Part shown: piece after piece, positions 45,528 through 57,692 of the stretch
How the letters are laid out: each line of letters begins with the position of its first letter
Position numbering within the stretch: position 1 is the first letter of the stretch
DNA from: Scleropages formosus
Taxonomy: Eukaryota; Chordata; Actinopteri; Osteoglossiformes; Osteoglossidae
Direction of reading: 5' to 3'
DNA: 64,000 bases
Assembly: GCF_900964775.1 (NCBI RefSeq)
Contig: NC_041814.1
Span: 13,995,360-14,059,359 of the forward strand
Program-made: the position numbers and the translations under genes
The notes under the pieces: model-generated
Told to the model about the DNA's origin: nothing
The model's database searches: none
The model's input: only the letters and a program-made list of their open reading frames with translations

Positions 45528-48121
45528 ATGTCCGTCCTCTCCTTGTCAGGATGGTTAGACCTCAGCAGTGTTTTAATCTTTCTCTTTGTGCTTTTGATAC
45601 TTGTGGACCTAATTAAAAACAAGGCTCCGAAAAACTTTCCTCCTGGACCACCGTGGTCCCTGCCTTTTGTGGGAGATCTTTTCCGTATCGATTCAAATAG
45701 AATTCATCTCCAGGTAGCAGAGGTACGTGCGTTTTGTCTCTAAATGAATTAATGCAGCCGTTAAAACCAACAGATTCACAAGGCAGGAGGAGGAGGTGAA
45801 TTGAGCGGATCGTCGTTTTGCTGTGAGATTCTGTTGCGGCTCCTTTCGCTTCTAGTTCTGAGGACAGAACGAACACGGCGTGTTGCTGTTTTTCCTTCGA
45901 TTTCTGCTGTTGCGCTATTTCTATTTTTCAAACTTCGTAAAAAAGAATAATAAAGTCCGACTAGTACGAGGAACGGCTCAAGGTTAGAGCTGCTGCCTAA
46001 GTTAGACCCACAGGTTTGAGGTTCGAATCCCACCTGGCCTGTACATTCGAAGTACTTACTTGTCATTAGTGTTTTGTAAAATTACCTAGATGTATAAATG
46101 AGTAAATAAATCAATTATTAATACTTACAATTAGGGGGTGCGGTGGCGCAGTTGGTTGGACCACAGTCCTGCTCCCCGGTGGGTCTGGGGTTCGAGTCCC
46201 GCTTGGGGTGCCTTGCGACGCACTGGCGTCCCGTCCTGGGTGTGTCCCCTCCCCCTCCAGCCTTACGCCCTGTGTTACCGAGTAGGCTCCGGTTCCCCGC
46301 GGCCCCATAATATGGGACAAGCGGTTCTGAAAGTCTGTGTGTGTGTACTTGCAATTATTAATTGTAACTTACTGGGAGAAAAGTACAAGTTTAATTAATA
46401 ATTGTGGCTATTGGAAAGTATCCTACCCATGTTTTTATTTATCAGTAAAATATATTCATTTTGCTGTGTGTCACTCATTCCCTCCTCGATGTAAAAAGGC
46501 ATTATAAATGTTAATGTCTTTATTATTACAAAGATATCAGTGGAATAAAACAGGTACAATATATGTTGATCGCAAACAGCTGTTGCCTTCATTGTTTCTC
46601 CTTATTATTCTTTAATTTTTAACAGCTATATGCTGGATGTGATTAATTTTTTACTTTAAAATAGAGGTATAAAACATAGGACTGTATAAAAATCAGTGAA
46701 ACAATGTATAATACTGGACACATTAAGTCAAAATGAGTTGAACTTTGAAGTAACTAAATAAATAATATCACAGACCATTAGATTTAAAGATGAGTACCAT
46801 TACGTTTTATTGTGAAAGGGGTTTGTGCTCGACTTGTTAAAAGAGGGAACAAATAGCAGATACTGTAATATACTGAATGTAAAATGATTTTTATTACATG
46901 TAAGGGACAGCTGGTAATGAAGTGGGTGGAGCTGTTGCCTTTGAACCCAAAGGTTGCAGGTTTGAATCCCACCCCCAGCTGTAGTACCCTTGAGCAATGC
47001 ACTTACCCTAAATTGCTGTAGTATAATTACCCCGCTGAATAAATAGATGTGACTGTCAGTTGCTTTCAAAAAAGTCTTGGTTGAATGTGATGTCATATCA
47101 AGGGAAGCATCTCATACATTTTTTTCTTTGAAAAAATTGGAGATGACTCATGTAGCACACTAGCAAAGGATTTTGTGCCTGCCTTCTGCTTGTCTTAATA
47201 CAGAGATTTGATGAGAATTACCAGATTGTGGGTATTTGTCACAAAATTTACACACCGCCAGCAGAATATTCCTGGCACACCCACTTTCGATCCCTTACAG
47301 AAACAGCAAAACCACACTCACAGTCAGGTACCAGGGAACACGTGAACTTTGGTGATTGTAGGATGTTGTCCTGACAGGAGGTTGGAACTTAGAATCATGT
47401 ACCATTCACACAGAGCTGCCAATTGTCTACCCTTTTCACTTGTACACTTTTTCACTTGTTCCGATTTTGTATGAACATTACAATATTTCTGTATATGAAG
47501 GGGGGGACACGGCAGCGCAGCGGGTTTGGCTAGGGCCTGCGCTCTGGTGGGTCTAGGGTTTGAGTCCTGCTTGGGGTGCCTTGCGCCAGACTGGCGTTCC
47601 GTCCTGGGTGTGTCCCCTCCCACTCCAGCCTTATGCCCAGTGTTGCCGGGTTGTGCTCTGGTTCGCCGTGACCCCCGCTTGGAACAAGTGGTTTCAGACT
47701 GTGTGTATGTATTCGAAGAAGCCCACATAACTCACTGACATAATTTTTCAGTAAACATATATAGTTCATCAGTAATTACTGTGTTGAGTTTTTGTTTTGC
47801 TTTTTCTAGTTTGCCAAGCAATATGGAAATATTTTTAGTATTCGACTGGGACAAAGGATGGTTTTCGTAAATGGTCTGAAGCCTGTGAAGGAAGCCCTGG
47901 TTGAACACGGTGAAAACTTTGTTGATCGTCCATCATTACCAATATTTACTGATATTATCCAGAACAAAGGTAATATTGTTTCTCCTGATGTTGACTCATA
48001 TGAACAAGCATATAGTTAAGCAATTCTTATGTAAAGCTTGGGAAACTTAGTATATGTAATGCTGACTGCGTCTCTTATTGAGCCATTTGTCATTCACATT
48101 CATTTTCATTCAAAAGGCTAG

Positions 48122-48166
<45 letters not shown>

Positions 48167-51100
48167 TCTGAACCGCTTGTCCCATTCGGGGTCGCGGGGA
48201 ACCAGAGCCTACCCGGCAACACAGCGCGTAAGGCCGGAGGGGGAGGGGACACACCCAGGACGGGACGCCAGTCTGCCGCAAGGCACCCCAAGCGGGACTT
48301 GAACCCCAGACCCACTGGAGAGCAGGACCCGGTCCAACCCACTGCGCCACCGCGCCCCCCACTAAGGCTAGAACAGTAATATTAAAAATCTCTGAACCTG
48401 TTCCATCCACTAACGGACTATAAATGGATGCCAGATTTTAACAATGATACTGAAATGCTAACTTGAAAAACACTAAATTAATACAAATGTTTTAAAGGTT
48501 TGGCTGCCACCAATGGGTATCAGTGGAAACAGCAAAGAAGGTTTGCTCTCCATACTCTGAGAAACTTTGGACTGGGGAAGAAAAGTCTTGAGTCACAGAT
48601 CCAAGTGGAATGTAGGTTCCTAAATGAAGTCATAGGGAACACTCAAGGTATGACTAAGACCTGGAAACAGGTACTGCTCTTTTAATTTAGATTTTTTTAA
48701 TTTGTTGTTATCACTGACTGCTTATACTTTGATCATAAAAACTCCCATAGGTCAGCCATTTGAACCTCTTTCCGTTGTTAACAATGCTGTTGCCAACATC
48801 ATCAGCTGTGTGGTGTTTGGCGATCGGTTTGACTACAGCGACAGCTACTTCCAAACACTGCTGAAATTAATCAATGAAGTAGTTTATCTGGAGGGAAGCA
48901 TTTGGGCTCAGGTAAAGTACCTCATTTTACTTGTGTGTAGTTTTTCATTGATTTTAGGAATTTTATTTGTGTTGACACTTAATCCTGTCTCATTTATAAG
49001 TAATTTATAGAAATAAAAGTTTTCTGAGGAATTTACTGTTTTTGTTCTTTAGTTGTACAACATGTTTCCATGGCTGATGCGAAGAGTACCTGGTCCACAC
49101 AAAAAAATATTTTCCCACTTGAGAATTTTGACTGACTTTGTAAAGCTAAAAATTAAGGAGCACAAGGAGGACTGGGACCCTTCAACTCCGAGAGACTACA
49201 TTGACAGCTTCTTTTCTGAGATGGAAAAGGTAATATTAGAGAAGTAACCAGTTGAATTGCAGAATTTTTTTGCATGAAGTGAAATACAGTTACTTATCTG
49301 TTCTGCTGGTATCTGTTCTAATACAGAACAGAACAGAACATAATTTGTCTTTTTTTTTTTTTTTTTTTTTTGTCCCTGAAGTGGAAAGATGATGCTGAAG
49401 CAGGTTTCAATGAGGACAACTTGTGTTACTGCACTCTGGACCTGTTTGCTGCTGGGACAGAAACAACATCAACTACACTGAACTGGGCTTTGCTGTATAT
49501 GATTAAATACCCAGAAATACAAGGTTGGTTTTCATGTTGCAGATAAGTCTACTGAAAGCTTGGCACAGTTATAAAGTTCTGTTAAGCATGGTCTACAAGA
49601 TGAGAAATATCCATGTATTAACCTACTTTTTCATATTATATTTAATCAGTGACTAATAGAAATTATAGAGAATTTACGACGATAACTTTTCATATTATTT
49701 GAATGGTGTTGTTCATTCGAGATAAAACTGGATCAAGGCTGATAATTTTAAGTTTAATTTACCAGACATATACAAGTGGTGTCAAAGAATGGGTTTTAAA
49801 ACTCATTAATGTTATGCTGTAATACGAACAAATGATCAAGATGTCCCAGCTGTGAAGTTTATACTCTCAAGATACAGGTACCTTTTCAGTTTCCTTATTA
49901 AAATTCTATTTACTCTGCTACACATTTAGAGAAGGTACAAGCAGAAATAGACCAAGTACTTGGACCCTCACGTCTGGCAACCATGGCAGACAGAGCCAAT
50001 ATGCCCTACACTGATGCTGTTATTCATGAGATACAGAGGATGGGTAACATTTTACCACTGAATGTGGTGCGTTTGACGACAAAAGACACCACACTGAGAG
50101 GATACACAATTCCAAAGGTAAGGTTTTTTTTTTTTTTTTGTTTCTTACATGTCAAGATCTTTTTCAGACTTTATATCCTGTACATTATAAACAATGTTAG
50201 AACAGTGTTAATTTTTTTTTTAAATTTTAAATCTAAATTGATACTTTAATGGGTTTGGGGCAGCTGCTAAAGTAGTGGTTATCACTACTGCTTTTCACCT
50301 AATGAATGGTTGCTGGTTCAAATCCTATCTTTCGTTGTAGTACCTTTGAGCAAGGTTTTACCCTAAATTGGTCCGGTAAAATTACCCAGCTGCAGAAATG
50401 GGTGATAACTGTAATTACCTTAACACTATAAGTTCCTTTGGTGAACCGCGTCAGCTAAATGGATAAATGTAGAGCAGCAGTAGTAAATGTGTGAGGTTTC
50501 TTGCACTCTATATAATGTCATAATTGAGGCTTGAGAGACCTTTTATTTTTTCCAGGGTACTATGGTGGCGGCAACATTACACTCTGTGCTTTTTGATGAG
50601 ACTGAGTGGGAGACTCCTTTCACATTTAATCCTGGCCATTTCCTGGATTCAGAGGGGAAGTTCAGAAGACGAGATGCCTTCTTGCCTTTCTCAGCTGGTA
50701 GTATATTACATGTGCAATGCCTTACTGATGAAATCTGCCTTTCCTGTTCTATATTTTACTGTGAGAAAGTTTGAAATACAGACATGGGCCGCTTATCGAC
50801 GGGGATAAGTTCTGAGAAATGCGTTGTTAGGAGATTTCGTCATTGTGCGATCATCATAGAGTGTACTTACACGAGCCTAGGTAGTATAGCCTCGATCATA
50901 GAGTTTACTTATAGAAGCCTCAATGGCATATCCTCGATGCAGTCAAGAGAGGCGGTAAACACAAGATTTGTGACGCTGCTTCCAGCGTAACACAGCATAG
51001 TGTTTTACAGGAAACTTTTTCTAAGTAGGAAGAGTACACTGTTAAATAACGAAGAAGTACAGTATAGTAAATACATAAACCAGTAACATAGATGTTTATT

Positions 51101-51735
51101 ATCATTATCACTGTACATAATTGTATGTGCTATACTTTTATACAACTGGCAGCGCAGCAGATTTGTTTGCACCAGCAGCACCACGAACACGTGAGTAACA
51201 CATTGCGCTACGACGTCGCTAGTCAACAATTTTCAGTTCCATTATAATCTATTGGGACCACTGTCGTAAATGCGGTCAGCCATTCAGTGAAACGTCGTTT
51301 AGTGGCGCATGACTTTATACAACTCACTTCTCAGATGTCCTACTGTGCTTGAAAACAACATCAGTGATGATGACTTGGCTTCACAAATGGAAAGTACATT
51401 CAGAAGAATCTATGTCCCTGTGACAGCACAATTTAATAAAATTTTAAAACTCAGTTTTTATAGTATTGTTCAATATACTTGCTCAGTAAACAGTAAAAAT
51501 TACGTGGCATGGAAATAGGAGTATAGTTCTCAAATGTCATGTTGTCTTTGTTTCCTTAGGCAAGAGGGTGTGTCTTGGGGAGCAGCTGGCACGAATGGAG
51601 TTGTTCCTGTTCTTCACCTCCCTTCTTCAGCGGTTCACATTCTCTCCACCCCCTGGTGTGGAGCCCACCCTGGAGTCCAAAGTGGGAGTCACCCACAGCC
51701 CTATACCATACAAGTTGTGTGCTGTACCCCGTTGA
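45528..51735 (+). CDS. CYP2J-like cytochrome P450, copy E (9 exons, 496 aa), mosaic
   Basis: Predicted ER-bound P450 monooxygenase. Exons: 45528-45722, 47810-47969, 48498-48647, 48751-48911, 49053-49229, 49382-49523, 49930-50117, 50556-50697 and 51560-51735. All are in frame with GT-AG borders. ER anchor at residues 13-29, PPGP 38-41, WKQQRR 128-133, AGTETT 305-310, ExxR 362-365, Cys443 in FSAGKRVCLG. The start ATG is used because the upstream ATG of C is ATA here. Promoter, exon 1, intron 1 and SRS1 ([19 protein letters not shown]) are of C/F type. Exon 5 ([20 protein letters not shown]) mixes B and F residues, the I-helix region reads LNWALLYM as in B, and intron 8 has the pogo insertion of B. 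Intron 3 is only 103 bp against 211 in C and F. I infer that a B partner was partly overwritten from F or C by gene conversion. Confidence 0.92.
45966..46110 (+). repeat. SINE family 2 fragment in intron 1 of E
   Basis: Head ggttagagctgctgcctaag, then ggttcgaatcccacctggcc, with a tail of tgtataaatgagtaaataa. A shorter piece is at 56204-56282 in F and a remnant near 24992-25112 in C. Confidence 0.6.
46134..46346 (+). mobile_element. SINE family 1, near-consensus, in intron 1 of E
   Basis: Inserted between near-repeats tacttacaatta and tacttgcaatta. C has no SINE here, so it is private to E. Confidence 0.88.
46895..47068 (+). repeat. SINE family 2 in intron 1 of E
   Basis: Same ancestral insertion as in C and F. 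Confidence 0.65.
47500..47710 (+). mobile_element. SINE family 1 (older copy) in intron 1 of E
   Basis: Same ancestral insertion as at 26241 in C and 57492 in F. Its presence shows that intron 1 of E is of C/F origin. Confidence 0.8.
48125..48363 (-). mobile_element. SINE family 1 in intron 2 of E
   Basis: Flanked by aaggctagaaca on both sides (right copy 48364-48375). C and F have the empty site, so it is private to E. A long CA run marks the tail. Confidence 0.9.
50254..50474 (+). repeat. SINE family 2 in intron 7 of E
   Basis: Same insertion as in B and F. Confidence 0.7.
50779..51315. mobile_element. pogo/Tigger-like element in intron 8 of E
   Basis: Same site and ends as in B, TA-flanked, with small deletions inside. 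No transposase. Confidence 0.75.
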
Positions 51736-52149
51736 ACACAGCAATGGCCTAAGGAAGGGTTTTTGCTGGAAATTTGAAAATGTTCCGATGCCACATTGAA
51801 CTAATTTCCCGAAAGTGTACGATAAAAAAAGGAATAGAGTGGTGTAGGCATATGTATCCCATGGAAGTGCATAAGGTGGAGTTGTAACTTAAGTTACAAT
51901 GTCATGTTACCTACTTCAGTAACAGGTGTTTTGGGTGTTTGCTTTTCTCATTGGGGGCAGGGGTGTGAAAATTAAGTTGCTATTATCACAAGGACCAAAA
52001 CTGAATACATTTTAACAAATGTTCTAATTTTTCTAGGAGATGTATGATAACATATCTCATCAGTGTGAGTTGATAACTTATGCAAATTTTCAGGCACAAA
52101 TTACATTTGCTACTAACTCAGAACTCTTGTAAATGGAGCTTCAGTTATA
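51736..52149. other. E 3' flank
   Basis: Aligns with the B flank up to the Tc1 insertion. No gene was recognised. Confidence 0.5.
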
Positions 52150-53454
52150 CAAACCCCATTTCCAGGAAAGTTGGGACACTTTCTAAAACTGCAACAGAAA
52201 CTCAAAAACTGTGATTTGTTCGATCACTTGAGTTTTTATGTAACTGATAAAAGTATAGAGAAGACATTTTCAGTGTTTTCACTTACAACACTAATTATAT
52301 TTTGTAAATATAAAAAAAAACAAAAAAATGTTATGCCTGCAACACTCAAAAAAGTTGGGACAGAGCCAAAATAAGACTGAAAAGGTTACAGGTAACACTG
52401 TTCTGGAAGGTTCCACAATTAGCAGTTTAACCAGTAACAGGTGAGGTTATCAAGATTGACTATAAAAGAATGCGTGTGACCATCGAGCAGTCAGGTGGTA
52501 TTGTTTGAGAAACAGTCATGCTACCGTGATGGACACAGCCCTATGGGCTCGGGAGTACTTTGAAAAATCATTGTCACTCATCACAGTCTGCTGCTGCATC
52601 AAGAAATGCAACTTGAAATTGTATTATGCAAAGAGGAAGCCATTTAGTAATTTTGCGCACAAACGCCGCCGAGTTCTCTGGGCCCGAAGTCATCCGAGAT
52701 GGACCGAAAGACTGTGGAAACGTGTTATGTGGTCAGATGAGTCTCCGTTTCAGCTTGTTTTTGGGAAGAACAGATATCAGATTCTACGTGCCAAAGATGG
52801 AAAAAGACCATCCAGACTGTTACCAACAAAAAGTGCAAAAACCAGCCTCTGTGATGGCATGGGTGATCTGCCTATACGTGAAGATAACATTGATTTGGAG
52901 GCTTATATTGGAGTTTTGGAGAGACGTATGCTGCGGTCAAGATGACGTCATTTCCCAGGAACTCCATGTCTATTGCAGGAGGACAATGCTAGGCCTCACT
53001 CTGCATGAGTTACAACAGCGTGGCTTTGGAGGCATAGAGTGCGTGTGCTTGACTGGCCTGCCTGCAGTCCAGATCTGTCTCCTATTGAAAATGTGTGGCA
53101 CACCACTAACTGTTGAGCAGCTCAAGTCTTGCATACAGCAAGAATGGGCAAAATTCCACCTGAAAAATGCAACAATTGATTTCTTCAGTTCCCAAACGAT
53201 TACAAAGCGTAATTAAAAGAAAAGGTGATGTGACCCAGTGGTAAACATGCCTCTGTCCCAACTTTTGAGTGTGTTGCAGGCATCAATTTCTACATTTGTT
53301 TATATTTAACAAACTGAATTAAGTTCATCAGTGAAAACACTGAAAATATTTTCTTTGTCCTTTGTCTGTTAAACAAAGGTTCAAGTGAATGAACAGATTA
53401 CAGTTTTTGTTGCATTTTTAGAAAGTGTCCCAACTTTTCTGGAAATGGGGTTTG
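52150..53454 (+). mobile_element. Tc1-family DNA transposon downstream of E, internally deleted
   Basis: Same insertion as at 18053, with TA-flanked ends containing gaaagttgggacac. About 250 bp with the transposase start is missing. The remainder keeps WSDESPFQLVFGKN (near 52730) but is out of frame downstream. It shares its place with B, which ties the E 3' end to the B lineage. Confidence 0.85.
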
Positions 53455-55574
53455 TAAAATGTGAAAACACAGACTGCTATAATATTTATGTGGAATTGTT
53501 TTACTATACAATTCAAAACATTTATCGGAGATAAAATGAACAGCCTGTGTCCTTACTGACAGCAATTCCTGCTAATTCTTAATTCACATTTCTAGCTTTT
53601 AAATTCAAATTAATGACTACATATAAAATGTATGTTTAGCCAGGTAGATTCTTCTTGCGAACATTTGTTGTTGGGAAATATACAACCCATGATGTTTAAG
53701 TCTGTAGAAGAATATAAGATAAAAATCCTCAAATAGGGTTATGTAACATTTATGAAAACTATACAGTTCTTTCCTCCACAATGATCTCACAGAAAAAAAT
53801 GTGGATAATTTTGACAGTCACCATAATATGGTGTTTCATCTGTAATATGAATACATGGAACAAAACACAGACTTCTAGAATATTTATTGTACATTTGATT
53901 TTCCACTGGCTGCATTAATCTTTGTATAAAATGACAAAAGTGAAAAGAGTATGATTATGTCACAAATAAACATGTATGAACAATACACTTCCAGTGGAAT
54001 GTTTAAAAGAAATAACCTAGCAGCAACTCTCAGTAATATGCCATTTTGTAGTCTGGACATTGAACTCGACATTTGACAAAGATTAACCTAACCTGGTGGC
54101 TGTGACAACCCAGAGTACCTGATCTAATATGGTGTTTCATCAGTAATATGAATACATGGAACAAAACACAGACTGCTATAATATTTATGTGGAATTGTTT
54201 TACTATACAATTCAAAACATTTATGAGAGATAAAATGAACAGCCTATGTCCTTACTGACAGCAATTCCTGCTAATTCTTAATTGAGATTTATAGCTTTTA
54301 AATTCAGATTAATGACTACATATAAAATTATGTTTAGCCAGGTAGATTCTTCTTGGGAATGTTTTTTTTGGGGGAAATACACAACCCATGGGGTTTTAGT
54401 CTGTAGAAGAATACAAGATAAAAATACTCAAATAGGGTTTATGTAACATTTATGAAAAATACACAGTTCCGTCATCCACAATGATCTCACAGAAAAAATG
54501 TGGATAATTTTGAGAGACACCATCATCCTCCATGTTACAACACCAGGTGTCTAGGGGTAGCAAGAGTGGAACATCAACTGAATGGTAACCAGTAGTAACA
54601 AGGGCCCAGCAAAATGACACATATAAGAACCAAGTGCTCAGTGTAGTTTCCTTTACAGTAGAAACTGAGGCAGATGTTCAAGTGACTTTGTACAATATTT
54701 ACAAAGACACTTTCCAGAGGGAAACGGAATTACAACAGTTAGAAAGCAACGAACGTAGAAAAACTATTTATCTAGTAATACTACCCAAGCTATGGAAAGA
54801 AAAACAAAGGGCTCTTGAGCATCTGTGACACCCTAACTAAGGTATTGTATTTTTGGCTGTTGTTGGATACAACGGGTGGCACCTAACTCTTCCCAACCAG
54901 ACAGTAGCACAACCTGTGTTGGACATGCAAGGCACGTGACAGATTCTCACAAGTTCTTCTTCCCCAAGGCAACAACACCAAGATAAAGTAATTGAAGTCA
55001 AGCAGGGTCTGGGGTACAATAAGTGAACAGAAGCCATAAGCAACACTGCCACTGAAAACAAGGCAAAGTCACGCTCTGAGACATAAATCTGAGCATCAGT
55101 GGGCAAATAGGAGGGTTTTAAAGTGGCGGGACCTGGAGGTGATTGGTGCAGATGGAGGAAGTGGCAGCAGGACTGACGATGATCGACAGGGAATACAACC
55201 AATGGTAGAGAAAAGAACCTGTACGAGGCAAAAAAACCTCATAAACAGAGAAAGGAAAAACACAAGCTTGTACAGGGAGGCAATGCTCTGGTTTTATGGA
55301 AAAAGGGCGTTCTATATTTCAGTTTCTGTGATATAAGCAGATCAAGAACGAAGTCAGTATCATAATGATTATAACCATCGGCATCGGCTAAAGTCCAAGC
55401 CGAAAGAGACCGCGGTTCAAAACCGCTGCCCTAGTATCCGCAATCAAAGTAATCACCCTAAATTGCTCCCGTAAAAAATATTCACCTAATTAAACCGGAA
55501 AGTAATTACGAGTAGGTTAATAAACAAACCCGAGCTTGAACGTAGACAAGCGCAACTGACATAAACCACTTTTG
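53455..55574. other. E-F intergenic region with a local tandem duplication
   Basis: The recurrent upstream block appears twice: 53455-53822 and about 54165-54520, each linked to a motif starting taatatggtgtttcatc (53825 and 54125). It also holds the exon-like relic at 54659-54828, the E-box CACGTG at 54933-54938, and a CACGC site near 55070. Confidence 0.55.
54659..54828 (+). other. Open exon-like segment upstream of F
   Basis: After the acceptor gtttcctttacag there are 56 open codons reading ...EADVQVTLYNIYKDTFQRE... and ending KEKQRALEHL before a stop. The composition looks coding (many charged residues, no simple repeat). Homologous but disrupted copies precede B and E. I do not recognise the protein. 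It could be the last exon of a neighbour gene duplicated with the array, or chance. Confidence 0.3.
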
Positions 55575-55607
55575 CCAGTGGGCGGGACTCAGACTCTGAT
55601 TGGTCAC
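55575..55607 (+). promoter_or_regulatory. Core promoter module of F: GC box plus inverted CCAAT box
   Basis: Same module and spacing, about 144 bp from the CCAAT box to the ATG. Confidence 0.6.
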
Positions 55608-56642
55608 TCAAGTGTCCATCAAACGTGTCCTCGAGCTCCAGTCTTGCGGAACATTTCTCAAAGTTCAATTACAGTACGGTTCTGGAGGCAGAGAGGGAGC
55701 AGAACTGGTTTGACCTGTAAATACGCAGCAATAACAGCAACCATGTCCGTCCTCTCCTTGTCAGGATGGTTAGACCTCAGCAGTGTTTTAATCTTTCTCT
55801 TTGTGCTTTTGATACTTGTGGACCTAATTAAAAACAAGGCTCCGAAAAACTTTCCTCCTGGACCACCGTGGTCCCTGCCTTTTGTGGGAGATCTTTTCCG
55901 TATCGATTCAAATAGAATTCATCTCCAGGTAGCAGAGGTACGTGCGTTTTGTCTCTAAATGAATTAATGCAGCCGTTAAAACCAACAGATTCACAAGGCA
56001 GGAGGAGGAGGTGAATTGAGCGGATCGTCGTTTTGCTGTGAGATTCTCATTCTGTTGCGGCTCCTTTCGCTTCTAGTTCTGAGGACAGAACGAACACGAA
56101 CGGCGTGTTGTTGCTGTTTTTCCTTCGATTTATACTTTTAATGCGCTATTTCGTTGTCAAACTTCGTAAAAAGAATAATAAAGTACGACTAGTACGAAGA
56201 ACGGCTCAAGGTTAGAGCTGCTGCCTAAGTTAGACCCACAGGTTTGAGGTTCGAATCCCACCTCCTGGCCTGCACAACACTTGAATGTCTTTATTATTAC
56301 AGTGTGTCAAAGATATCAGTGGAATAAAACAGGTACAATATGTTGATTGCAAACAGCTGTTGCCTTCATTGTTTCTTCTTATTATTCTTTAATTTTTAAC
56401 AGCTATATGCTGGATGTGATTAATTTTTTACTTTAAATACAGGCATAAAACATAGGACTGTATAAAAATCAGTGAAACAATGTATAATACTAGACACATT
56501 AAGTCAAAATGAGTTGAACTTTGAAGTAACTAAATAAATAGTATCATAGACCTTAAAGATGAGTACCATTACGTTTTATTGTGAAAGGGGTTTGTGCTTG
56601 ACTTGGTAAAAGAGTGAACAAATAGCAGATACTGTAATATAT

Positions 56643-56851
56643 ACACACACATTTTCTGAACTACTTATCCCATACGGGGTCGCGGGGAACTGGAGCCTAA
56701 CCCGGCAACACAGGACGTAAGGCCAGAATTGGAGGGGACACACCCAGGACGGGACGCCAGTCCGTCGCAAGGCACCGCAACCGGGACTCGAACCCCAGAC
56801 CCACCGGAGAGCAGGACCCGGTCCAACCCACTGCGCCACCGCACCCCCCGT
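56643..56851 (-). mobile_element. SINE family 1 in intron 1 of F
   Basis: Flanked by tactgtaatata (56631-56642 and 56852-56863). C and E have the empty site, so it is private to F. Confidence 0.9.
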
Positions 56852-56886
56852 TACTGTAATATACTGAATGTAAAATGATTTTTATT

Positions 56887-57062
56887 ACATGTAAGGGACA
56901 GCTGATGACGAAGTGGGTAGAGCTGCTGCCTTTGAACCCAAAGGTTGCAGGTTTGAATCCCACCCCCAGCTGTAGTACCCTTGAGCAATGCACTTACCCT
57001 AAATTGCTGTAGTAAAATTACCCCGCTGAATAAATAGATGTGACTGTCAGTTGCTTTCAAAA
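56887..57062 (+). repeat. SINE family 2 in intron 1 of F
   Basis: Same ancestral insertion as in C and E. Confidence 0.65.
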
Positions 57063-57491
57063 AAGTCTTGGTTGAATGTGATGTCATATCAAGGGAAGCA
57101 TCTCATACATTTTTTTCTTTGAAAAAAATTGGAGATGACTCATGTAGCACACTAGCAGAGGATTTTGTGCCTGCCTTCTGCTTCTCTTAATACAGAGATT
57201 CAATGAGAATTCTTGGATTGTGGGTATTTGTCACAAAATTTACACACCGCCAGCAGAATATTCCTGCCACACCCACTTTCGATCCCTTACAGAAACAGCA
57301 AAACCACACTCACAGTCAGGTACCAGGGAACACGTGAACTTTGGTGATTGTAGGATGTTGTCCTGACAGGAGGTTGGAACTTAGAATCATGTACCATTCA
57401 CACAAAGCTGCCAATTGTCTACCCTTTTCACTTGTACACTTTTTCACTGGTTCCGATTTTGTATGAACATTACAATATTTTTGTATATGAA

Positions 57492-57692
57492 GGGGGGACA
57501 CGGCGGCGCAGCGGGTTTGGCTAGGGCCTGGCGCTCTGGTGGGTCTAGGGTTTGAGTCCTGCTTGGGGTGCCTTGCGCCAGACTGGCGTTCCGTCCTGGG
57601 TGTGTCCCCTCCCACTCCAGCCTTATGCCGGGTTAGGCTCCGGTTCGCCGTGACCCCTGCTTGGGACAAGCCGTTTCAGACTGATTGTGTGT
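57492..57692 (+). mobile_element. SINE family 1 (older copy) in intron 1 of F
   Basis: Same ancestral insertion as in C and E, with a small internal deletion in the middle region. Confidence 0.8.

Noticed and set aside
54837-55202. 121-codon minus-strand frame upstream of F with relatives before B, C and E
   Set aside because: The frame is not kept in the other copies, overlaps the promoter-proximal block, and shows no splice or domain evidence.
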